This document shows, piece after piece, positions 6,393-15,453 of a stretch of DNA of 64,000 bases. The stretch's first letter is position 1. Each line of letters starts with the position of its first letter. The notes beneath the pieces are model-generated. The model was not told the origin of the DNA. It did not search any database and saw nothing but the letters and a program-made list of their open reading frames with translations. The DNA comes from Selenomonadaceae bacterium (GTDB lineage: Bacteria > Bacillota > Negativicutes > Selenomonadales > Selenomonadaceae). The DNA is taken from the NCBI GenBank assembly GCA_017518105.1, contig JAFWWC010000012.1, positions 30,231-94,230 on the forward strand, read 5' to 3'. A program made the position numbers and the translations under genes.

Positions 6393-8477
6393 TTACTGGA
6401 GCAAGCTGAGAACTGCCGAGCTGTTCTGGTTTGCCTGAGCCAACATAGCCTGCGCCGCCTGCAAGAGGACGTTGCTCTTGGTGTAGTTGGTCATTTCCTT
6501 TGCCATATCAGCATCGCGAATCGTCGACTCTGCCGCTTGGACATTCTCGCTAGAAGTCGTCAGGTTGGTGCTGGTGTATTCGAGGCGAGCTTCAATCGCG
6601 CCGATTGTCGTTTGCTGGTCAAGAGCTTTGGTCAGTGCGTTCTCGATAACGTTGATTGCCGCGTTTGCATGGTCTTTGGTGTAGACATCGATTCTCGTGC
6701 CGTCCGAGCCCTTCAAGCCGAGTGCCTGTGCACGCATATCGCCCATTCCGACTTTGAACGCAACGTTTGCTTCCGAGCCGATGTGGAAGTTCAACGACAT
6801 ATCGCCGGTCTCGTTCTCTGCGCGCTGATACTGCTTGAATTGGTCGAGTGCCGCGTTTGCCGCCTTCTTGACGTTGCCGTCTTGGTCGAGGATATTGACT
6901 GTCAAGCCGGAGATTTGGTGGTTGACGTCAGGCTCCGTCGCGCCGAAGGCTATGCCCTCCGTCTTGTCTGGCGTGTAGACCGCTTTGCCGAATTTATCCC
7001 AGGCTTCGTCTAGACCACTTTCGGCGGCGTTGGTTTCTTCTTCAGGTATTGTGAACTTGACACCAATCTTGTAACCTGCCGTAGCTGCCGTAGTTGCCGT
7101 ATCGTCTGTGTACATAATCAAGTAATCTTTGCTGTCAGTAGCATTAGTAATTAAGCGGACTGCATACGAGGTACCATCCGTGACTTCTGTACCACTAGAA
7201 TCCAAGACGGTCCATGCAATAGAATCAGCTTCTGCATTCGTAGGAACAGTAAAGTCACCAATGGTATCCCCAGCACTAGGTTGCGTCAAACCAGATAATG
7301 CTGTGGCAGTTTCAGTTAATTGATTCGCGAGAGCGTCAGGAAGACTGCTGACAAGTGTTCCGGCAGGACCTCCTGCATTATAAGTCGTGTAGCCATCGGT
7401 GACAGGCTCTGCGTTGGTGCCAGCGGGGTATGTTACGGGCTGTTTCTCATAGGAGTAAATCTTGAGCTCCGTTGCGCCAGGGGGAAGAGTGAGGGTGTAG
7501 TTATTAGTAGTGGCATCCTTTTGGATTGTTACATCGGTGAAAGAGCCTTCTTTCCCATCGGAGCTGTAAAGTCTATTGCCCGAACCGTCTGTAATAACGT
7601 CTAAGTTAACAGCATCACCGTCGGTAGCACCGCTAGTATTGTCAGAACTATTAATGTAAGTTTTATACGCCTCTACAAGCTTAGCACCAGCCGAGCTACT
7701 CTCTAAGTTAGCTGCGTCCTCTGCCGAGATAGTGTAAAGCGGTGTGGCTTCTTCTTCCTCTTCGTTTGGACCGGAGATGAGACCGCTTGCATCGGTAGCC
7801 TTAACCTGGCTGATTTGGTCGCCAGCGGTGTTCTTTAAAGTCAGGATATCGGAGATAGCCTTGGTACCGACATCGCCGCTGATGACATTAACGGTTCCGT
7901 TTTGCACCCAGGAGACTTGATATTTGTCGGTGGTCTGAATTCCGAGGGAGTCGCCGGCGCGGTTGTTGAGGTCGGTGAGCGCGGAGGTGGAACGTGTGCC
8001 AATCTCCAAACTCTGGTTGAGCAAGATAGATTTGGTTTTGTAGAAAGCGTTGTTCTTGGAGCCGTCGACGAGATATTTGCCGTTGAACTGAACGAGGGCG
8101 TTGTCGTCGATTTGGTCGATGAACTGGTTGATTTCCTTCTGAATGGTCTGGCGATCTTCGTCGGTGTTGGAGTCGTTGGCGGCGTTGATTGCCTTTTCCT
8201 TGAGTGCGCGGAGGATTTCGACGGTGTTGCCGACTGCGCCTTCGGCGGTCTTCATCAAGCTGGAGTCGTTTTGGCTGTTTTGGTTAGCTTGATCGAGTGA
8301 ACGAATACGGACGCGCATGCGCTCGGAGATTGCGTAGCCCGAAGCGTCATCTTGAGCCGAGTTGATTTTCATGCCGCTGGAGACTTTCTGCAAGCTCTTC
8401 TGCAGTGCGCTAGTGTTGCTATTGAGCGTGTTGAGCGTACGAACCGCGCTCATGTTGTTTTTTACTACCATACCCAT
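6393..8477 (-). CDS. fliC: Flagellin 1 with large variable central domain (694 aa)
   Basis: Conserved D0/D1 flagellin ends flank a long insert. The N-terminal part (1-about 175) contains LNSNTSALQKSLQKVSSGMK, INSAQDDASGYAISERM and TAEGAVGNTVEILRALKEKA. The C-terminal part (about 605-694) contains ARLEYTSTNLTTSSENV, IRDADMAKEM and ends ANQNSSAVLSLLQ. The middle 400 or so residues are Thr/Ala/Asp-rich and surface-exposed in the filament. ATG 8477 follows AAGGAGG at 8 nt. FliS would chaperone it, FliW and CsrA would control it, and a GT41 enzyme nearby may glycosylate it. It is much longer than flagellin 2 (485 aa), with different central sequence, so the filament may have two subunit types. Confidence 0.95.
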   Translation of the reverse strand: MGMVVKNNMSAVRTLNTLNSNTSALQKSLQKVSSGMKINSAQDDASGYAISERMRVRIRSLDQANQNSQNDSSLMKTAEGAVGNTVEILRALKEKAINAANDSNTDEDRQTIQKEINQFIDQIDDNALVQFNGKYLVDGSKNNAFYKTKSILLNQSLEIGTRSTSALTDLNNRAGDSLGIQTTDKYQVSWVQNGTVNVISGDVGTKAISDILTLKNTAGDQISQVKATDASGLISGPNEEEEEATPLYTISAEDAANLESSSAGAKLVEAYKTYINSSDNTSGATDGDAVNLDVITDGSGNRLYSSDGKEGSFTDVTIQKDATTNNYTLTLPPGATELKIYSYEKQPVTYPAGTNAEPVTDGYTTYNAGGPAGTLVSSLPDALANQLTETATALSGLTQPSAGDTIGDFTVPTNAEADSIAWTVLDSSGTEVTDGTSYAVRLITNATDSKDYLIMYTDDTATTAATAGYKIGVKFTIPEEETNAAESGLDEAWDKFGKAVYTPDKTEGIAFGATEPDVNHQISGLTVNILDQDGNVKKAANAALDQFKQYQRAENETGDMSLNFHIGSEANVAFKVGMGDMRAQALGLKGSDGTRIDVYTKDHANAAINVIENALTKALDQQTTIGAIEARLEYTSTNLTTSSENVQAAESTIRDADMAKEMTNYTKSNVLLQAAQAMLAQANQNSSAVLSLLQ

Positions 8478-8716
8478 TGTTATTTCCTCCTTGATCTTTC
8501 CTAGAAAAATTTTCCTTAGTCGACGGTTTCCTTTCCGCCGTCAAACAAACGAGCCTTATCTGCAGTCCCGACCGTCGCCGGGCACAATGCGCCTCGCACG
8601 CGTAACGATTTGCCGCAGGTTTTCTCGCTTATTTTCTTTTCAAAAATCCGTGTTGCTGAAAACTATATCGTTGATTCCCTTCAAAACATTAAGCACCTTA
8701 GAAAAAATTTTTCTTG
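8478..8716 (-). promoter_or_regulatory. Flagellin 1 mRNA leader with CsrA-type hairpin
   Basis: About 240 nt lie between the predicted RNA start and the flagellin start. The last 130 nt resemble the end of the flagellin 2 leader. On the minus strand GACGG (8538-8542) pairs with CCGTC (8522-8526), presenting CGGAAAGGAAA in the loop. Further GGA motifs follow up to the AAGGAGG ribosome binding site. Such GGA-in-loop elements are CsrA binding sites in the Bacillus flagellin leader; CsrA and FliW are encoded at 44174-44855. Confidence 0.6.
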
Positions 8717-8722
8717 CGGCGC

Positions 8723-8751
8723 ATTTTATCAATAAAGTTGTGTCCCGTCAA
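8723..8751 (-). promoter_or_regulatory. Flagellin 1 promoter, sigma-70 type
   Basis: On the minus strand TTGACG (8746-8751), a 17-nt spacer ending CTTTATTGA and TAAAAT (8723-8728). The same architecture, including ACTTT-N-TTGATA in the spacer and -10, recurs before flagellin 2 at 15893-15921. No clear sigma-28 site was seen. Confidence 0.65.
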
Positions 8752-8768
8752 TAAAATCCTGCAATTCG

Positions 8769-9167
8769 TCAAGAAGTCTTCCTGAATTCTCCTGCCGTGT
8801 GCCCTTCAAGGGTGGCTCGATATTCGCCGTCGTCTTGCTTAGTGACGCTGTATGACATGCTGGAGGTAACCGTTAGCTTTTTATCTGTGGAATCGACGTA
8901 AACATCACCGAGCGGAGGCTTTATAGTGCTCGCGTCTTGAAGATAATCTTTTAAGTCGTCGGTTATGCTCAAAGTGTTTTTAGTGGTTCCGTTTTCCATA
9001 GCATAGATTGCCGCCGCCGTATCGAGTGTAGATAGGTCAGATTGAACTTTGGCGGTGTTGGCGGAGGTCGTTATGCTATTGAAGCGCGGCACTGCTATCG
9101 AGGCAAGGATACCTATCACCATGACCATTAAGATAACTTCCAGCGTCGCAAAGCCTCGTTGATTCAT
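8769..9167 (-). CDS. Type IV pilin-like prepilin (pseudopilin)
   Basis: A 132-residue protein with a short basic leader MNQRG, a prepilin peptidase site G|FATLE with Glu at position 5 of the mature protein, and the hydrophobic helix VILMVMVIGILASIAVPRF. The remainder is a small globular domain (about 95 residues) with a Thr/Ser-rich sheet region. Such proteins form type IV pili, competence pili or type II secretion pseudopili after processing by a PilD-type peptidase. No other pilus gene is nearby, so it is an orphan. AAAGGAGC precedes the ATG. It lies upstream of flagellin 1 on the same strand, but flagellin 1 has its own promoter in between. Confidence 0.85.
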   Translation of the reverse strand: MNQRGFATLEVILMVMVIGILASIAVPRFNSITTSANTAKVQSDLSTLDTAAAIYAMENGTTKNTLSITDDLKDYLQDASTIKPPLGDVYVDSTDKKLTVTSSMSYSVTKQDDGEYRATLEGHTAGEFRKTS

Positions 9168-9250
9168 TTTGCTCGCTCCTTTCTTTTTTTGCCCGATTTT
9201 AAATCATGTCGCCTATTCCTTCAAGCAATTGTTTAAACTTTTCTTTTGCA

Positions 9251-9390
9251 CGCCCAAAAGACCCGCTTTAAAAGCGGGGGAATAGTGAGGGCGTCTACAC
9301 TGGATGCAACGTCCACGTTGCCGCGGGGCGGCTGCCGTCCTTGGCAGCCGGTCTCAAGCTTGCGTTCTGCTTTGTGCGTTCGCGGGGCTT
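9251..9390 (-). ncRNA. Structured, GC-rich intergenic segment; candidate small RNA
   Basis: Three strong hairpins lie in 140 nt: CGGCTGCC/GGCAGCCG (9329-9336 with 9343-9350), GCAACG/CGTTGC (9306-9311 with 9316-9321), and CCCGCTT/AAGCGGG (9262-9278) enclosed by CGCCC/GGGCG (9251-9255 with 9289-9293). Read on the minus strand, the last hairpin contains a TCTTTT tract. No coding frame fits. The pattern could be a small RNA or a remnant of an IS200/IS605-type element end. I could not identify a known family. Confidence 0.35.
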
Positions 9391-9394
9391 ATGC

Positions 9395-9423
9395 TTGTAA
9401 ATTCGGCGCGTTTGGTTTATTAT
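9395..9423 (+). promoter_or_regulatory. Candidate promoter of the GT41-P1-U32 gene row
   Basis: TTGTAA (9395-9400), a 17-nt spacer and TATTAT (9418-9423), 33 nt before the GT41 start codon. Confidence 0.5.
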
Positions 9424-9456
9424 GATTAAAAATATTTATCGCGTGGAGGTAATCAC

Positions 9457-11298
9457 ATGGACGAAAAAATTTTAGACTGGGTGACGCTAGCGGAGAAGTT
9501 CTCCCAAAGCGGAGACCCAAAATCCATGCGCACCGTTGCACGCGAGATTTTCGAGCTTGATAAAAATTCTGCGGACGGGCTGGCACTCATGGCGGAGTCG
9601 TCTCTCTATCTTGGCAATATCGAAGAGGCAGAGTCAATGGCGCAGTTCGCCTTATCAGTCGAGCCGGATCACCTGCGTGGGCGGCTCATCGCGGGCGGCG
9701 TGGCGGCTAAGCGGTTTGAACTCCGCGAGCAGATAAAAATCTTTGATGCCGTGATTGACGACGCGCACACTGAGCTTGAGACTCTTCAAACTAAGCTAAA
9801 AGATTTTCAACGCAAGCTCATATTGAAGCAGGGCAAGAAGTCTCCAGCCGACGAAGACTATCTTAAGCAACTGGACAAGAAAACTTTTATCGTACAGGCA
9901 CTTCTGTTTAAGGCGTTGTGTTGGAATTCCAATGGTCTCTACTTGGCTGGCGAACCTGCACGGGCGGCGGCGAACCTTCTGGAGGCAAGCACGCTCACTG
10001 ATGAGGAGGCGCAGGCGGCGGAGCTTTACTCAAAGCATCTATTCCTGAAAAATTATCGTGACGTGCCGCCGACGCAAGCTAAGGACTTGGCGCGGAGATA
10101 TAATTCGTTCTTCGTTAGGGTTGTGACCTTCGCGCATGACAGAAGAGATTTCGACACGGAACGCAAGCTTCACATAGGATATATCTCGCCGGACTTCAGA
10201 GAACATGCCTTGGCAAATTTCCTGTCGCCGCTCCTTGATGCCTTCGACGAGAAAAATTTTTCTGTGACGTGCTACTCGGCAGGCAAAAAAGATTTCGTCA
10301 CGGATAAGCTTAAAGCCTTCAACGTCGATTGGCGTGTTGTGAATGTCAAGCAGTCATTAGAGACGGCGCGTATAATCGAAGATGACGGCGTTGATATTCT
10401 GGTTGACTTGTCGGGGCATTCGCAAGATAGCTGTCTTCCAATCCTAGCGCACAAGCCCGCGCCCGTTCAAATTTGCGCACTCGGCTACACGGCGTCGACG
10501 GGGCTGGGGGCTGTGGATTATTTTTTATCCGATAAAGTTTGCTCGCCCGAACGGAATACGCTAGACACCTTCACGGAAAAAATCCTGCGGCTCGATACCT
10601 GTTGCCTATGCTATGCGCCGGGCTTGATTCGCGATATGCCCGATGTCCAGTTGCGTGCGCCAGTCTTGCGCAATGGCTTTATCACATTCGGGTGCTTTAA
10701 CAACTTCGCCAAGGTTAGTGAGGAAGTCCTTTACATGTGGCGGGCAATCCTAGACGGCGTGCCACGTTCGCGGCTGATTCTTAAGGGGAAAATCTTCAGC
10801 ATAGACGACGGCAAAAAACTCGTCCGCGCTCGGCTCCTCAAGATGAACTTTCCACTTGAGCGCGTGGAGTTTCGACCCTACAGCCCCGACTACCTTGAAC
10901 AATACGCCGACATTGACATTGCGCTAGATACCTTCCCCTACACGGGCGGCACGACGACTTGTGAGGCTCTTTATATGGGCGTGCCAGTCATAACGTTCAG
11001 GGGCAAAACGCACGGTGCGCGGTTGAGTTCGTCAATCCTAGCCGCCGCCGACGTTAAGGAACTCATTACCGCCAGCCCAATGGATTACGTAAAGAAGGCA
11101 ATTCAACTTAGCCGACGCAAGGAATTAATCGCGGCGTATCATGTCGGCTTGCGCGAACACGTCAAATATTCCGCGCTTATGGACAAGCAGAAATATCTTC
11201 GCGAGCTGGAGAAAACTTATCGGGCGGTGTGGATTGATTGTTGCCGTTCAGCTTCCAACAAGAAATTCAATTCAACCTTTCTATCGATTAGGAGCTAA
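9457..11298 (+). CDS. TPR-containing O-GlcNAc-transferase-like glycosyltransferase (GT41)
   Basis: A 613-residue cytoplasmic protein. Residues 1-about 225 are helical, with tetratricopeptide-like segments (GLALMAESSLYLGNIEEAES; KALCWNSNGLYLAGEPARAA). The catalytic region of the SPINDLY/OGT type follows: IGYISPDFREHALANFL with the key His, LVDLSGHS, PAPVQICALGYTASTG, FITFGCFNNFAKVS, RLILKGK, and the nucleotide-sugar motif IALDTFPYTGGTTTCEAL followed by MGVPVITFRG. It would transfer a sugar such as GlcNAc to Ser/Thr of proteins. Position near flagellin 1 makes flagellin the likely substrate, which is inference. GGAGG precedes ATG 9457. The P1 peptidase gene begins 5 nt after its stop. Confidence 0.85.
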   Translation: MDEKILDWVTLAEKFSQSGDPKSMRTVAREIFELDKNSADGLALMAESSLYLGNIEEAESMAQFALSVEPDHLRGRLIAGGVAAKRFELREQIKIFDAVIDDAHTELETLQTKLKDFQRKLILKQGKKSPADEDYLKQLDKKTFIVQALLFKALCWNSNGLYLAGEPARAAANLLEASTLTDEEAQAAELYSKHLFLKNYRDVPPTQAKDLARRYNSFFVRVVTFAHDRRDFDTERKLHIGYISPDFREHALANFLSPLLDAFDEKNFSVTCYSAGKKDFVTDKLKAFNVDWRVVNVKQSLETARIIEDDGVDILVDLSGHSQDSCLPILAHKPAPVQICALGYTASTGLGAVDYFLSDKVCSPERNTLDTFTEKILRLDTCCLCYAPGLIRDMPDVQLRAPVLRNGFITFGCFNNFAKVSEEVLYMWRAILDGVPRSRLILKGKIFSIDDGKKLVRARLLKMNFPLERVEFRPYSPDYLEQYADIDIALDTFPYTGGTTTCEALYMGVPVITFRGKTHGARLSSSILAAADVKELITASPMDYVKKAIQLSRRKELIAAYHVGLREHVKYSALMDKQKYLRELEKTYRAVWIDCCRSASNKKFNSTFLSIRS

Positions 11299-11302
11299 GG
11301 CT

Positions 11303-12277
11303 ATGACGAGTTTAAATGACGTTAAAGAAATTTCCTTGCGGGCGTTCGACGACGTTTGGTTTGGCAACGCGCAAGACGACGACGCAAAGACTGGAGTGAC
11401 GGTCGCGATTTTTCCTAAGGGTGCTCGTTGTGGCGTAGACATAAGCGGCGGCGGTTCTGCGTCTCGTGAAACGCCCGTGATAAGTCCGACGACCGCGCCC
11501 ACGCCCGTCAACGCGATAGTTTTATCTGGCGGCTCGGCTTATGGGCTGGCGGCAAGCGACGGAGTGATGACTTGGCTTGAAGAACGCGGAATCGGATTCG
11601 ACACGGGCGCGGCTCTTGTTCCCATCGTCTTGCAGAGTTGCATTTACGATTTAGCTTATGGCTCGGCGGCGGTTCGTCCAAATGCGGCTATGAGTCGTGC
11701 GGCGTGTGAGGCGGCTTATCGGCACGAGGAATTTTTAAGCGGCTCGGTCGGCGCGGGCACGGGTGCGACTGTCGGCAAACTCGGCGGTATGAATCGCGCT
11801 ATGAAATCGGGACTTGGCTTTTACGCTGTAGAGGTTGACGGCTTGAAAATTGCCGCGCTTGTCGTCGTCAATGCGGTAGGTGATGTTTACGACGAGCGCA
11901 CGGGGAAAAAAATCGCTGGACTTTTGACGGCGGATAGAAAACATTTCGCGGACTCTCGCGCCGAACTCTATAAGCTGAAGACGCAAATTTCTCCCGCCTC
12001 AAATACGACGCTCGGCATAATCATAACCAACGGCAACTTCGACAAAGCTCAGCTAACTAAAATCGCTTCCATGACGCGCAACGCTTATGCCCGCTCAATT
12101 AAGCCCGTCGGCACTTTCTTTGACGGCGATACGATTTACGCGGCGTCGGTCGGCGAAGTCTCTGCGGATTTAAACGTTGTCGGCACGCTCGCGGCGGAAG
12201 TTATGAGCGAGGCGATTCGGCGTGCTGTCGATACCAATAAGCAAAGGGGAAATGACATTGAACAAGAACTCAGTTGA
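11303..12277 (+). CDS. P1 family peptidase (DmpA-like aminopeptidase)
   Basis: A 324-residue member of the self-processing N-terminal-nucleophile P1 family (L-aminopeptidase/D-esterase). Visible features are VAIFPKGARCGVDISGGGSA, the Gly-rich ALVLSGGSAYGLAA-like segment (NAIVLSGGSAYGLAASDGV), VGAGTGATVGKLGG, and the nucleophile region SPASNTTLGIIITNG, where the chain is cut before a Ser/Thr in related enzymes. It would remove N-terminal residues from peptides or amides; the substrate is unknown. ATG 11303 follows GGAG at 8 nt; the open frame upstream lies inside the GT41 gene. It overlaps the U32 gene by about 20 nt, indicating translational coupling. Confidence 0.85.
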   Translation: MTSLNDVKEISLRAFDDVWFGNAQDDDAKTGVTVAIFPKGARCGVDISGGGSASRETPVISPTTAPTPVNAIVLSGGSAYGLAASDGVMTWLEERGIGFDTGAALVPIVLQSCIYDLAYGSAAVRPNAAMSRAACEAAYRHEEFLSGSVGAGTGATVGKLGGMNRAMKSGLGFYAVEVDGLKIAALVVVNAVGDVYDERTGKKIAGLLTADRKHFADSRAELYKLKTQISPASNTTLGIIITNGNFDKAQLTKIASMTRNAYARSIKPVGTFFDGDTIYAASVGEVSADLNVVGTLAAEVMSEAIRRAVDTNKQRGNDIEQELS

Positions 12278-14171
12278 ACTCTTAGCACCCGCCGGACAAT
12301 GGGAATCGTTGGTTGCGGCGATTGACGCGGGCGCGGACGCTGTTTACCTCGGCGGCAAGGGTTTCAATATGCGCGTGCACAACAGCGACTTCAACTTCAG
12401 CGACGAACAACTTAAGGCGGCGGTCGCCTTGGCTCATGAACGCGGCGTTAAACTTTATATCACGCTCAACAACCTAATCAGCACGGAGGAGCTTGCGCCG
12501 CTAGAAAAATATCTGCGCTACCTCGATGACCTTCAGCCCGACTCAATCCTCGTGCAGGACTTAGCGGTTATAAATCTCGTTCGCAAGCTCAGCATAAAGA
12601 TTCCAATGCACGCCTCGGTTATGATGAACACGCACAACACGCAAGCTATCGAACTGCTAAAGACTTTCGGGATAACCCGCGTGGTCGTTGGGCGCGAACT
12701 TACGCTTGCTGAAGTCTCTTTGCTAAAGGAGCGCACAGGCATTGAGGTCGAATATTTCATGCATGGCGACATGTGCTTTGCCGAGTCGGGGCAGTGCATT
12801 CATTCGGGCGTAGTCTTCGGGCAGAGCGGTAATCGCGGACGGTGTATGAAGCCTTGCCGCTGGACGTATAAGCTTATCGACGAGACGACGGGCAACACCC
12901 TAAATGATTGGTCATACAAGCTCGCGCTAAATGATATGTGCATGTTCAGGAACATTCCCGACCTTATTCAAGCGGGCGTCACGAGTTTTAAGATTGAAGG
13001 ACGCATGAGACCGCCCGAATTTGTTCGCCGCCTAGTCACGACTTATCGGCAGGAAATTGATTCTTACCTTGCCGACCCGACAGGCTACACCATAGACGAG
13101 ACACGTTGGGATAATCTGTACAAAAACCGCGTCCGCGACTACACGACGACTTTTGCCTTTGGTGCACCGACGACTAAGGACATTGGCTTGACGGGCGAGC
13201 GCGAGCCGAGAATTTTTTCCCGCGCAGTAGTTGAGCCTGCCTTTGACGATGACGCCGTTAAAAGTATCTTCGAGGCGGAGCGGGCGATTGCGTCTTCCGC
13301 CAAGCCTAAACTGTCTGTAAGGGTTGCGACGCTTGACAGTGCACAGGCGGCACTCGACGCGGGCGCAGATGTCCTTTACGTCGGCGGCGAAGTCTTTAAG
13401 CCCCTCAAGCCGTGGACGCTCACCGAACTAAAAAAAGCCGTCGCGATTGCTCACGGGGCTGGCAAGAAAATTATTTGGGCGATGCCGCGCACGTCGAAGG
13501 ACAAAGACTTAGCTGAGTTAGCGGAAGTCTTCACGCACAGGATAGACTTCGACGGAATACTTGTAGGGAACCTCGGCGCATTGAACTTGGTTAGGACACT
13601 CACAGACGCGCCGATTTATGCTGACGTGTCGTTTAGCGTGTTCAATCCTCTTGCCGCAGAATTTTTGCAGAGCCTAGGAGCCGTGCAAGCGACCGCCTCC
13701 CTTGAGCTTAGCTTTGCGCAAGTGCGGAGCGTCGTCGAGGATTCACCGTTGCCAATCGAAGTCATCATACACGGCGCGACCGAGTCCATGATTTGCGACC
13801 ACGACTTTGCTAAGCTGTACTTGCCCGGCTACGACGAGTTCGCCACGCCCGACAAGCTGAATCATCATTACGCGCTGGCTGACGAGGCGGGCGAAGTTCA
13901 TTCCCTGCGCGTCGACCAATTTAAGCGTTGGCATATCTTCTTCGGCAAGCAACTTTGTCTTCTGCCTTACGTCGAAAAATTTTTGGGCGCGGCGTCGCTC
14001 AGGGTTGAGGCGCAGGATTATTCGCCCGAAATCACCGCGCAGGTCGTCAAGCTCTATCGCCGAGCTATCGACGGGGAAAATTATTCCGCGCTCTTCGACG
14101 AGTACAAAAAAATAACGCCGAGGCTCGGCGCGGGAGTCTATCGCTTTAAGCTAAGCAAAAACTCAATCTGA
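12258..14171 (+). CDS. Peptidase U32 family protein (RlhA-like, two-domain)
   Basis: A 637-residue U32 protein. The first domain opens ELLAPAGQWESLVAAIDAGA and DAVYLGGKGFNMR, and has MHASVMMNTHN and the signature EVEYFMHGDMCFAESGQC followed by SGNRGRCMKPCR. The four-Cys set C-x6-C...C-x3-C is the Fe-S-binding cluster of the family. A second half begins KLSVRVATLDSAQAALDAGA, a repeat of the first-domain opening, as in long RlhA/YdcP proteins that hydroxylate 23S rRNA C2501. TTG 12258 is preferred (GGGG at 8 nt); ATG 12252 would have only 2 nt spacing. RNA modification rather than proteolysis is the better-supported family role, but the exact substrate is not certain. Confidence 0.82.
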   Translation: MNKNSVELLAPAGQWESLVAAIDAGADAVYLGGKGFNMRVHNSDFNFSDEQLKAAVALAHERGVKLYITLNNLISTEELAPLEKYLRYLDDLQPDSILVQDLAVINLVRKLSIKIPMHASVMMNTHNTQAIELLKTFGITRVVVGRELTLAEVSLLKERTGIEVEYFMHGDMCFAESGQCIHSGVVFGQSGNRGRCMKPCRWTYKLIDETTGNTLNDWSYKLALNDMCMFRNIPDLIQAGVTSFKIEGRMRPPEFVRRLVTTYRQEIDSYLADPTGYTIDETRWDNLYKNRVRDYTTTFAFGAPTTKDIGLTGEREPRIFSRAVVEPAFDDDAVKSIFEAERAIASSAKPKLSVRVATLDSAQAALDAGADVLYVGGEVFKPLKPWTLTELKKAVAIAHGAGKKIIWAMPRTSKDKDLAELAEVFTHRIDFDGILVGNLGALNLVRTLTDAPIYADVSFSVFNPLAAEFLQSLGAVQATASLELSFAQVRSVVEDSPLPIEVIIHGATESMICDHDFAKLYLPGYDEFATPDKLNHHYALADEAGEVHSLRVDQFKRWHIFFGKQLCLLPYVEKFLGAASLRVEAQDYSPEITAQVVKLYRRAIDGENYSALFDEYKKITPRLGAGVYRFKLSKNSI

Positions 14172-14178
14172 TTTTATG

Positions 14179-14207
14179 AAACCGTCATGAAATGTGGCGG
14201 TTTTTTT
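14179..14207 (+). terminator. Terminator between the U32 and ftsW-like genes
   Basis: AAACCG (14179-14184) pairs with CGGTTT (14198-14203), followed by T4. It sits between convergent genes and overlaps the end of the FtsW-like frame. Confidence 0.65.
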
Positions 14208-15342
14208 ATGTGCTCCGCTCTCCTTGCTTGCCGACGTTTACGAGAATTCCAATCGCCGCCATCGTGACGATAAGCGAGGTACCTCCGTAGCTGATGAACG
14301 GCAATGGCACTCCGACGACGGGAATCATGCCGCCGACCATGAGCAGGTTAGCTATCGCCTGCCCGACGACAAGAATCATTATCCCCATTGCGAGAACTTG
14401 CCCGTATTCGTCCTTAGCTTTGTTGGCAATGCGGGCGGCGTAGACTGCGAACGCGGCGAACAGCAGGAAGACGAATATCGCGCCGAGGAAGCCGTTCTCT
14501 TGGCAGAAGATAGCAAACGCAAAATCCGTATGAGCCTCCGGCAGGTAGTCATACTTGCTGACGCCGACGCCTAAGCCCATACCAGTTAGCTCGCCCGAAC
14601 CGATTGCCGAGAGCGATTGCACAGTTTGATAGCCGTAATTCTGCGCGTCTGACCACGGGTCGTAGGTTATCTTCAAGCGTTCCAATCGATACGGCTCCTT
14701 GATGATGAGCAATGCCGCCCCCGCAAGTCCCGCGCCGACCAGCTTATACACGTCGTATTTCTCCAGCCCTGAGACGATTAACATAAGCATTGGGATGCCT
14801 AAGATGATACAGCCCGTGCCCATGTCGGGTTCCAGCTCCGTTAAAACGAACATTATCCCGATAAGCACCGCTTGCACGCTTAGGAGTTGTAGCCGCTGTT
14901 GAAGTCGTATCTTGAGGGAGATATACGCGGCGGCAATCATTATCGCCACGAGCTTAGCCAACTCCGCCGGCTGAAACTGCACGACGACCAAAGGGAGCCA
15001 GCGTCTTGCACCGTTTACGACAGGACCGACGATTAATACCGCAATCAACGCCAAGACAGTGAAGCCGAGGATAGCGACTATCCACTTGCGCCAGACGTGA
15101 TAATCAAAGTGCAAGCACACCGCGAACGCCGCTAGCCCTATGCAGACGTTAAGGGCATGACGCTTTAGGAAGAAATACGGCGTATCGAATTCCGCCTCCG
15201 CGAAGATAAAACTGGAGCTGAAAACATTAATCGTGCCGAGAATCAAAAGCACGAGCGTTATCGCGATAATCGCTTCCATGTCGTTTGTCCAAAAGCGTTT
15301 GCGTTCGCCGGGCGCGAGTTCTTTTTTCTGAACCTGAGCCAT
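14206..15342 (-). CDS. ftsW: FtsW/RodA/SpoVE family (SEDS) peptidoglycan polymerase
   Basis: A 378-residue polytopic membrane protein with about ten hydrophobic segments. Family motifs: NGARRWLPLVVVQFQPAELA, ELEPDMGTGCIILGI, the extracytoplasmic loop SKYDYLPEAHTDFAFAIFCQ with its invariant acidic and His residues, and the terminal VVGVPLPFISYGGTS. SEDS proteins polymerise lipid II into glycan strands together with a class B PBP. The PLPFISYGGTS end and LPEAHTDF loop fit FtsW/SpoVE better than RodA, but with no partner PBP gene nearby this remains a moderate call. ATG 15342 follows GAGGTG at 6 nt; a GTG three codons upstream overlaps that site. Confidence 0.85.
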   Translation of the reverse strand: MAQVQKKELAPGERKRFWTNDMEAIIAITLVLLILGTINVFSSSFIFAEAEFDTPYFFLKRHALNVCIGLAAFAVCLHFDYHVWRKWIVAILGFTVLALIAVLIVGPVVNGARRWLPLVVVQFQPAELAKLVAIMIAAAYISLKIRLQQRLQLLSVQAVLIGIMFVLTELEPDMGTGCIILGIPMLMLIVSGLEKYDVYKLVGAGLAGAALLIIKEPYRLERLKITYDPWSDAQNYGYQTVQSLSAIGSGELTGMGLGVGVSKYDYLPEAHTDFAFAIFCQENGFLGAIFVFLLFAAFAVYAARIANKAKDEYGQVLAMGIMILVVGQAIANLLMVGGMIPVVGVPLPFISYGGTSLIVTMAAIGILVNVGKQGERST

Positions 15343-15396
15343 CTTAATCACCTCTTTTATTTCGTTATTCGGCGGGCGTGGCGCATTTCCCTTTAA

Positions 15397-15426
15397 TTGA
15401 CAGAAGCCACGGCGCGTTGTTAAAAT
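15397..15426 (+). promoter_or_regulatory. Promoter of the coiled-coil membrane protein gene
   Basis: TTGACA (15397-15402), an 18-nt spacer and TAAAAT (15421-15426), 28 nt before the start codon. Confidence 0.6.
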
Positions 15427-15453
15427 CGGACGTGACTTAAGGGGGAATTAATC

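Noticed and set aside
1..6400. Contractile injection system formed by the tail-like module and the lysozyme-like gene
   Set aside because: No sheath, tube, baseplate or ATPase gene is visible, and the lysozyme-like gene is on the other strand with its own promoter and lacks its active site.
7129..8300. Plus-strand open frames across flagellin 1, including one of 132 codons
   Set aside because: They are the reverse complement of the flagellin coding sequence and have no initiation signals.
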